This document shows positions 35,051 through 40,533 of a stretch of 40,533 nt of DNA, piece by piece. The translations under genes were made by a program, and so were the position numbers. Position 1 is the first letter of the stretch; every line of letters starts with the position of its first letter. The DNA lies in assembly GCA_030693515.1 (NCBI GenBank), contig JAUYAK010000044.1:1-40533 (forward strand). The letters are read 5' to 3'. Source of the DNA: Opitutaceae bacterium. Lineage in GTDB: Bacteria > Verrucomicrobiota > Verrucomicrobiia > Opitutales > Opitutaceae. The notes beneath the pieces are model-generated. The model saw nothing but the letters and a program-made list of their open reading frames with translations, searched no databases and had not been told where the DNA came from.

Positions 35051-35821
35051 TCAGAACTTCAGGTGCTTCACGGTGAGGCCCTGGTTGAGGAGCTGTTTGA
35101 TGGAATCGATGCCGATGCGGAGGTGGTCCTGCACGAAATGTTCGTCGATCTGCCGATCACTCTCGGCGGTCTTCACGCCCTCGGGTGTCATCGGTTGATC
35201 GGAGACGAGCAGCAGGGCCCCGGCCGGAATCTCGTTGTAGAAGGCGGTCATGAAGATCGTGGCCGTCTCCATGTCGATGCACAGCGCGCGCATGGTGGTG
35301 AGCTTGAGCTTGAACGCCTCGTCGTGCTCCCAGACGCGGCGGTTGGTGGTGTAAACGGTGCCAGTCCAGTAGTCGCGGGCGTGGTCGCGGATGGTGGTGG
35401 AGATGGCCTTCTGCAGCGCGAAGGCCGGGAGGGCGGGAACCTCGGGCGGGAAGTAATCGTTGCTCGTGCCCTCACCGCGGATGGCGGCGATGGGGAGGAT
35501 GAGATCACCGAGCGAGGCGCGGTGCTTGACGCCGCCACACTTGCCGAGGAAGAGCACGGCCTTGGGCATGATCGCGCTGAGCAGATCCATGATCGTGGCG
35601 GCGGTGGCGCTGCCCATGCCGAAGTTGATGATCGTGATGTTGCCGGCGGTGGCGCTGGGCATCGGCTTGTCGAGGCCGACGACGGGCACCTGGTGCCACT
35701 CGGCGAAGAGGCGCACGTAATGGTCGAAGTTGGTGAGGAGGATGTAGGCGCCGAAATTCTCCAGCGGCACGCCGGTGTAGCGGGGCAGCCAGTTTTCGAC
35801 GATCTCCTTGCGGGTCTTCAT
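35051..35821 (-). CDS. amn: AMP nucleosidase (short form)
   Basis: The 256-aa protein of the PNP/UDP phosphorylase superfamily cleaves AMP to adenine and ribose-5-phosphate. INFGMGSATAATIMDLL (~65-81) and FLGKCGGVKHRASLGDLILP (~91-110) give the phosphoribose site. CIDMETATIF (~181-190) carries the conserved Met-Glu of the nucleoside site. The end VSDQPMTPEGVKT matches AMP nucleosidases. It lacks the extra N-terminal domain of E. coli Amn (484 aa), as do AMN-like proteins of Bacteroidetes type. It is a single gene with promoter upstream of 35821. A role in balancing adenylates is known for the family. Confidence 0.9.
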   Translation of the reverse strand: MKTRKEIVENWLPRYTGVPLENFGAYILLTNFDHYVRLFAEWHQVPVVGLDKPMPSATAGNITIINFGMGSATAATIMDLLSAIMPKAVLFLGKCGGVKHRASLGDLILPIAAIRGEGTSNDYFPPEVPALPAFALQKAISTTIRDHARDYWTGTVYTTNRRVWEHDEAFKLKLTTMRALCIDMETATIFMTAFYNEIPAGALLLVSDQPMTPEGVKTAESDRQIDEHFVQDHLRIGIDSIKQLLNQGLTVKHLKF

Positions 35822-35975
35822 GCCCCATGGTTAGCGGACGCGGGCGTCAAATACACCGAAAAAAACCTGCGCGAGCGAAAGTCGGTGGACAGGCGCGGGG
35901 GGCGCCGGTTGGCTTGCAGGCAGTGCGTGCGCGAGTCCGATGCTTCCCAACTAGAACCGCCAGCTCGGCGAAAGA

Positions 35976-36935
35976 ATGTCGCTGACCATGCGCGCCGCTG
36001 CACTCGTGGGCTTGGTGGCGTGGGCTGGGTTCTTCGTCTTGGGCGGCGGGGATCCGGCGAAGGCCGACTGGGCGCAGGTGCTGCTCGTATTTGCCGCGCT
36101 GGTGCTGATGCCGCTGGCGATCGATCTGCTGACGGAGACGGGCGAAGCGGATCTCCCGGCCAGGCTGCTGCGGGGCGCCGCACGGGTGCAGCCGGTGGCG
36201 GCGCTGGCGCTCGCGGGCGCGGCCCTGCTCCCGCCCGGTCCTTGGGCGGCCCTCGCGGCGCTGCCTTGGCTGATCTTTACCCTGATGCTCGCTGCCGTCG
36301 GCGTGCTGCGGTTGCGGCGCGACCGCTGGCGGAGATCGCTCGACGGGATGTGCGCGGACGCCGCGACGCTCTACGTGGCGATCGGCGGGGCTTGGGCTGT
36401 GATCGACCGGACGGGGTGGCAGCCGCTGCACTTTTCGCCGGAGATTGTGACGCTCACGGCGGTGCATTTCCACTATGCGGGTTTTGTGCTGCCACTCCTC
36501 GCGGGCCTGGTGCAGCGGGAACTGTTTTTCGTGCGGCTCGCGGCGCACGCGGCCATCGGCATCGTGCTCGGCGTGCCGACGCTCGCGCTCGGCATCACGG
36601 TGACTCAGCTGGGCTGGGGGCGCAGTCTGGAGACGGCCGCCGCGCTCTGGCTGGCCCTCGCGGGCCTGGCGCTGGCGATTCTGCATGTGCGGCTGGCGCT
36701 GGACGGGCGTCGAGTGGCCATGGCTACGCGTGGGCTGCTCGTCGTGGCGGGCGCTTCGTTGTTTTTCGGCATGGTGCTCGCGTCGGCCTACGCGCTGCGA
36801 GTCGGGCCATGGCTCGATCTGCCGCAGATGCGGGCGCTGCACGGGTCGGTCAACGCCTTCGGTTTTGCGTTGTGCGGCTTGATCGTGTGGCGGCGGATGA
36901 GAAATAGCGGTGGGCGTCCCGGCCCGCCGGTTTAG
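35976..36935 (+). CDS. YndJ-like polytopic membrane protein (319 aa)
   Basis: About ten hydrophobic helices are predicted. Family-like motifs are TAVHFHYAGFVLPLLAG (~163-179) and MRALHGSVNAFGFALCGL (~290-307), each with conserved His inside or near the membrane. These match YndJ-family proteins of unknown function. The last codons (NSGGRPGPPV) are encoded by one arm of a long inverted repeat, so the natural C-terminus has probably been altered by insertion of that element. The gene is divergent from amn across 154 nt, in which I see no further gene. Confidence 0.78.
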   Translation: MSLTMRAAALVGLVAWAGFFVLGGGDPAKADWAQVLLVFAALVLMPLAIDLLTETGEADLPARLLRGAARVQPVAALALAGAALLPPGPWAALAALPWLIFTLMLAAVGVLRLRRDRWRRSLDGMCADAATLYVAIGGAWAVIDRTGWQPLHFSPEIVTLTAVHFHYAGFVLPLLAGLVQRELFFVRLAAHAAIGIVLGVPTLALGITVTQLGWGRSLETAAALWLALAGLALAILHVRLALDGRRVAMATRGLLVVAGASLFFGMVLASAYALRVGPWLDLPQMRALHGSVNAFGFALCGLIVWRRMRNSGGRPGPPV

Positions 36936-36977
36936 GATTTTAACTGCAACCACGGCGGGCCGGGAGGCCCGCCGCTA
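36905..36977. repeat. 25-bp inverted repeat spanning two convergent gene ends
   Basis: Arms 36905-36929 and 36953-36977 are complementary with two mismatches, spacer 23 nt. The left arm contains the end of the YndJ-like gene just before its stop; the right arm supplies the stop (cta, 36975-36977) of the SGNH gene on the other strand. The makeup (gggc..cccggcccgcc) is like that of the repeat at 34937-35029. It probably acts as a two-way transcript end or is a member of a repeat family. Confidence 0.8.
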
Positions 36978-38225
36978 CCGGTTGGCCTCGTCGCCGAGCG
37001 GGCGCTCATTGGTGAAGTCGGCGCTGGCGGGGACTTTGAACGTATCCGGATCGTCGGACCGGGACGGATCGAAGCCTTTGAAATCCGCGGCCAGAAACTT
37101 TGCGATGGGCAGACCTTGCGCGCGGATGGCCTGGGCGATGCACTGCGCGAGCTGGTAGCTGCCGAAATTGTTGTGATGGGTGTTGTCCACGACGCCGCGA
37201 GGTGTGGCAAAGGCGCGCGCGGATTGCTCCGGTCCGAGCGCCGCGTAGAGCACCTTGCTCATCGCGTTGAGATCGATGAAGGCGACACCGTGTTCCTGCG
37301 CCGCCTGCCGCGCGGCCTCCGCGTAGTCGGTGAGCGAGCCGCGCACACGGCCGGCCTCGTCGAAGCCGCGCCGCTCCATCGGCGAGACGATAACCGGCAC
37401 GCCGCCGCGGGCGCGCACGACGGCGATGTGCCGCGCGATCTCGTCCTTGTAGGTGGTGAACGGGCCGCCGCTGCCCGCGGCGATTTGCTTCTGATCGTTG
37501 TGGCCGAATTGCATGATCAGCCAATCGCCAGGGCGCATGACGCTGGCGATCTTGTCGAGGCGGCGGCGGCCGATCGAGTCGCGGTAGGTCTCGCCCGACT
37601 CGCCGTGGTTGGCGATGGCGACCGCGGGAGAGAACCAGCGCGTGATCATCTGGCCCCAGGAGTTGTAAGGCTCCTTGGATTGGTCGCAGACGGTGGAATC
37701 GCCGAGGAGGAAAATCGTCGGCACCTCCGCCGGCTCGATCTCGATGCGGCGCACGGCGGGTGCGGGGCCGACGAACTCCAGCGTGAGCGCATCGTCCCAC
37801 GCCCACGCCTCCTGCACACTTTCGCGCGGCATCTTGAGCCGCACCGCGCCCGCCTTGAGATCGCCCGTCGCGGGGATGGCAGGGGTGCGGGTGTTGACGA
37901 TGAAGCTCACGCGCGCGGAGCCGCCGTGCGGGGCCGTGATTTTTTCGACCATCAGGCGGCGGAGCTCGGTCTTGATTGCCATGTCGGTTGCGACGGTGTC
38001 GGAGCCGACGGTTACGGTCACGCGGTGGTTGCCCTCACGCGGCACGCGGGCGGTGAAGTGGAACGACGTCGCGCTCGCGCCCGGCTCGAAACCGTAGCCA
38101 CGGTCGCGCGTGTAGAGGGTGTCGCGGCTGATGCCGCGGGGGCCGAGATCGAACGAGAGGGGGGGCGTTCGCTGGCAAGCGCCTGCGACAAACAGGATGA
38201 GGAGGGGCAGGAGGGGACGAAGCAT
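36975..38225 (-). CDS. Secreted SGNH hydrolase, rhamnogalacturonan acetylesterase-like (416 aa)
   Basis: The ATG at 38225 gives a signal peptide (LRPLLPLLILFVAGACQ, possibly lipidated at C17, lipobox weak). Residues ~20-160 are a beta-sandwich, probably sugar-binding, with RGYGFEPGA and FHFTARVPREGNHRVTV as in rhamnogalacturonan acetylesterases. The SGNH domain has block I FLLGDSTV (S177), block II ANHGESGET (G208), block III QFGHND (N243) and block V VDNTHHN (D347, H350). It removes acetyl groups from pectic rhamnogalacturonan or a related polymer outside the cell; exact substrate is inferred. The frame stays open 63 nt upstream, but that extension spoils the signal peptide. Confidence 0.88.
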   Translation of the reverse strand: MLRPLLPLLILFVAGACQRTPPLSFDLGPRGISRDTLYTRDRGYGFEPGASATSFHFTARVPREGNHRVTVTVGSDTVATDMAIKTELRRLMVEKITAPHGGSARVSFIVNTRTPAIPATGDLKAGAVRLKMPRESVQEAWAWDDALTLEFVGPAPAVRRIEIEPAEVPTIFLLGDSTVCDQSKEPYNSWGQMITRWFSPAVAIANHGESGETYRDSIGRRRLDKIASVMRPGDWLIMQFGHNDQKQIAAGSGGPFTTYKDEIARHIAVVRARGGVPVIVSPMERRGFDEAGRVRGSLTDYAEAARQAAQEHGVAFIDLNAMSKVLYAALGPEQSARAFATPRGVVDNTHHNNFGSYQLAQCIAQAIRAQGLPIAKFLAADFKGFDPSRSDDPDTFKVPASADFTNERPLGDEANR

Positions 38226-38294
38226 CCCAGCATACAATCGCAGCGCCCGGTGGAACGCAGCCACCGAGCGACACTGACCGTCAGACACGCCCGA

Positions 38295-40533
38295 TTACGG
38301 CAGCTCGTAAACCTCGACGAGCGCCACGCCCTGCGCCGCGGCACCGGTGCCGACGCCGCTGACCTGCACCGTGTAGCTGCCGGGGCCGAGCGTGGTGACC
38401 AGTGCGGCATCGCGGCTGCCGGCCGTGAGGGCAAACGCGCCCACGCTGGCGAAGGCCGGGGCGAGGGAGGCGTCCCAATTATCGTTGGACGCGATCGGCG
38501 TGGAGCCGCCGAGCGGCGTGAGTTCAAGTTTCGGATCGGCGAGGACGCCGGTGACGCCGAGGGCGGCGAGCGTGGGGCCGACGGCGCGGATAAGCAGACG
38601 GCGTGGTTCCGGACCCTGGATGCTGAAGCCCGCAATCAGGATGTCGGCGCCGGTGCCGACCCGGGCCCGGCAGGAGAGGTTGACGAGGGTGCCCGGCGAG
38701 GCATCGGCCTCATAAACTTCGACGAGGGCGACGCCCTGCGCGGCGGTGCCCGTGCCGCTGCCGGCGACCTGCACGGTGTAGCCGCCGGGCGGCAGGGTCA
38801 CGAGCATGGCGGCGTCGCGGCTGCCTTCGGGCAGGGCAAAGGCGCTTTGCGCGGCGGTGGCGGCAATCAGCCCGGCGACATCGGGCACCTCGCCCCAGTT
38901 GTCGTTGACGAGGATGCGCTCACCCGCGGCGTTGAAGACGCTCGCGATGGGATTGGCCAGGGTGCCCGTGACACCGAAGCCGGCCAGGGCGGGACCGGAC
39001 GCGCGGATGAGGAGGGTCTTGGGTTTGTCGCCGCGCACGGTGATGCCGGGGATCACGACATCCGCGCCCGTGCCGACTCGTGCGCGGGCCGAGAGATTGA
39101 CGAGGCCGCTAAACTCAAGCGAGACGCTCGCGGTCGCGCTGCGGGCGGTGCCGGCGGCGTTGGCGGCGACACAGAAATAGTCTCCGGCGTGTGCAGCGGT
39201 GAGGCCGGTGAGCGTGAGCTCGGGGGCATCCGTGTTGCAAAATTCCCCGCCGCGGAAATACCACGTGTAGGTGGGGGTGGAGGCGGCATGGACCGCGGCG
39301 CGGAGAGTGATCGTATCGCCGAGGCGCGCGCGCAGGCTGACGGGCTGGCGCGTGAAGACCGGTGCGGCCGGCGGCACGATCGCGAGATCGACGAGTGTGG
39401 CGGCGGAGCCCGCGGCGTTTTCGGCGATGATGACGATAGTGTGGCGGCCCGCGATCGTCGGCCGACCGGAGATCGCGCCGTTCGTGGTGTCAAACGTGAG
39501 GCCGGCGGGCAATGCGTCGGCGCGGTAGCGGGTGGGGGCGTTGGCAGCGGTGACGGCGAGGGAAAACGCCTCGCCGACCCGGGCCCGGCCGGAGGAATTG
39601 GCGGCGAAGGCCGGCGGCATCGCGGTGGCGTTTGTGGGCAGCTCGGCGTAGTTGATGTAGCCGATGAACATCTCGTCGTTGCTCTGCTCACCGAAGGTCA
39701 CGGTCGAGCGGGCATTGGGGTTTGCGGGGTTGAGCGAGGAATTGTCGAACGCCCCGTTGACGCGGATGGTGGTGCCGCGTGGAAGGCGTTTGGGTTGCGT
39801 GAAGCGGTAGCCGCTCTGCCACGCGAAGTCATACTGGGGGACGTTGAGCAGGGTCTCGACCGTGCCGTTGGGATACACGGCCTCGAAGCGGAAGCGCTTG
39901 CCGCGATAGTGCATGTGGGGACTGAGCTCGTAGAGCATGATGTCCTTGGTGGTCGAAGCGGTGAAGCTCGCAGTGCGTTCATACTCGCGCGTGCCCGGTG
40001 GGATCGCGATGGCCACGTTGGTGGCGGCCTTGGTCAGCAGCTCGCGGGCGGGCACGCCGTCGGCATAGTAGAGGCCGATCTGGGTTTCGTCCGTCTCGGC
40101 TTGGCCGCTCGCGGTGTAGTGCATCTGAAAGGTGACCGCACTGCCGGCTTTGAGGAATTTGCCCGAGCCGTCGGGGAAAGCCGTCTGCACGAGACCGGGC
40201 ACATACGCGGCGAAGAAGCCGCCGAGCCCGGGGAGCTGGCCGTTCTGAATCGCGGCCGAGAGCAGATCGAGCTGAGAGCCCTCGAACAGGATCGCATGGT
40301 GCACGACGCGGAGATTGCCGGGGCGCACGACGGCGGCGCGTAGCCAGCGGTCGGTGGTCGTGGGCAGGTTGAGGGTGAGGTAGCGGTATTCGATGATGCC
40401 GGTGGCCGGGATGTTCTGGCGCGGAATGGTGAGGACGAGGTCAGGCTGGCCGAGCGGCCAGCCGGTTGCCGGCGGGGTGGCGGTCGCGAGCGGGTCTGGC
40501 CCGGTGCCGCGCGGCGCGCCGGCGCGCGCCCAC
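38295..40533 (-). CDS. Secreted copper type II monooxygenase-like protein with Ig-like and C-terminal repeats (5' end outside window)
   Basis: The frame is open from the right edge to TAA at 38297-38295 (over 745 residues), so the N-terminus is missing. The first part has WPLGQPDLVLTIP and YRYLTLNLP. It then has the copper-ligand patterns of the DBH/PHM-type fold: VVHHAILF (HH), TFQMHYTA and SPHMHYRGKRF (HxH). Next come a putative Ig domain (GLTFDTTNGAISGRPT), an Ig-like domain (PTYTWYF...GDYFCVAANAAG), and two copies of the repeat also seen in the GH10 protein (NLSARARVGTGADVV / NLSCRARVGTGADIL, ending LVEVYE). Similar Verrucomicrobia/Planctomycetes proteins often carry a cytochrome c or thioredoxin-like N-terminus, here off the window. 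Its substrate is unknown. Confidence 0.82.
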   Translation of the reverse strand, partial: WARAGAPRGTGPDPLATATPPATGWPLGQPDLVLTIPRQNIPATGIIEYRYLTLNLPTTTDRWLRAAVVRPGNLRVVHHAILFEGSQLDLLSAAIQNGQLPGLGGFFAAYVPGLVQTAFPDGSGKFLKAGSAVTFQMHYTASGQAETDETQIGLYYADGVPARELLTKAATNVAIAIPPGTREYERTASFTASTTKDIMLYELSPHMHYRGKRFRFEAVYPNGTVETLLNVPQYDFAWQSGYRFTQPKRLPRGTTIRVNGAFDNSSLNPANPNARSTVTFGEQSNDEMFIGYINYAELPTNATAMPPAFAANSSGRARVGEAFSLAVTAANAPTRYRADALPAGLTFDTTNGAISGRPTIAGRHTIVIIAENAAGSAATLVDLAIVPPAAPVFTRQPVSLRARLGDTITLRAAVHAASTPTYTWYFRGGEFCNTDAPELTLTGLTAAHAGDYFCVAANAAGTARSATASVSLEFSGLVNLSARARVGTGADVVIPGITVRGDKPKTLLIRASGPALAGFGVTGTLANPIASVFNAAGERILVNDNWGEVPDVAGLIAATAAQSAFALPEGSRDAAMLVTLPPGGYTVQVAGSGTGTAAQGVALVEVYEADASPGTLVNLSCRARVGTGADILIAGFSIQGPEPRRLLIRAVGPTLAALGVTGVLADPKLELTPLGGSTPIASNDNWDASLAPAFASVGAFALTAGSRDAALVTTLGPGSYTVQVSGVGTGAAAQGVALVEVYELP

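Noticed and set aside
37116-40343. A 1075-codon plus-strand open frame across the SGNH and monooxygenase-like genes
   Set aside because: It crosses two well-supported minus-strand genes and the gap between them. Its makeup is Arg/Gly/Asp/Glu/Ala-rich, as expected of a shadow.

Overview
The window is GC-rich, densely coded, and reads as a chromosomal segment of a Verrucomicrobiota bacterium, most likely family Opitutaceae. This is an inference, not a database result. It rests on a very large TonB-dependent receptor with the VLSPFEVSA-type N-terminus, on secreted proteins ending in tandem copies of an 'NLS.RA.VGTG' domain, and on caa3-oxidase genes next to plant-polysaccharide enzymes. I see no tRNA, rRNA, CRISPR array, transposase or phage gene. 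No gene-free stretch exceeds 300 bases; the longest is 29846-30128.

Layout. (1) 1-950 is a visibly AT-richer patch with a 17-bp inverted repeat and two small unknown genes. (2) 954-11571 looks like a polysaccharide-use locus. It holds a secreted beta-propeller protein, a GH10 xylanase-like enzyme, a NarL-type histidine kinase 25 nt upstream of that enzyme, the divergent response regulator, and a 1239-residue TonB-dependent receptor. (3) 11677-17090 is a minus-strand run: SLC13 permease, secreted esterase, seven-bladed FG-GAP lipoprotein and membrane-anchored TPR protein, the last three tightly coupled. (4) 17238-21889 has cysK, a small PH-like protein, a second SLC13 permease and mtnA. The two permeases bracket cysK, which suggests sulfate uptake feeding cysteine synthesis. 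(5) 21902-25179 has ctaG and a DUF2157 / GDYXXLXY membrane pair. (6) 25318-34914 is a cytochrome caa3 oxidase region: ctaC-ctaD-ctaE-ctaF, a divergent lipoprotein azurin, a ctaA-ctaB-DUF420 operon, and a divergent pair made of a CusF-SCO fusion and a His-rich membrane-anchored protein. (7) 35051-40533 has AMP nucleosidase, a YndJ-like membrane protein, a rhamnogalacturonan acetylesterase-like SGNH hydrolase and the C-terminal part of a copper monooxygenase-like secreted protein that runs off the right edge.

Working together, region 6 encodes an almost complete terminal oxidase module: the enzyme, heme A synthesis, copper delivery and a candidate electron donor. Regions 2 and 7 supply secreted enzymes for xylan and pectin side chains plus an outer-membrane importer. 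Most convergent gene pairs are separated by a strong hairpin or long inverted repeat. Most start codons lack a Shine-Dalgarno sequence and follow a C/T-rich leader instead.
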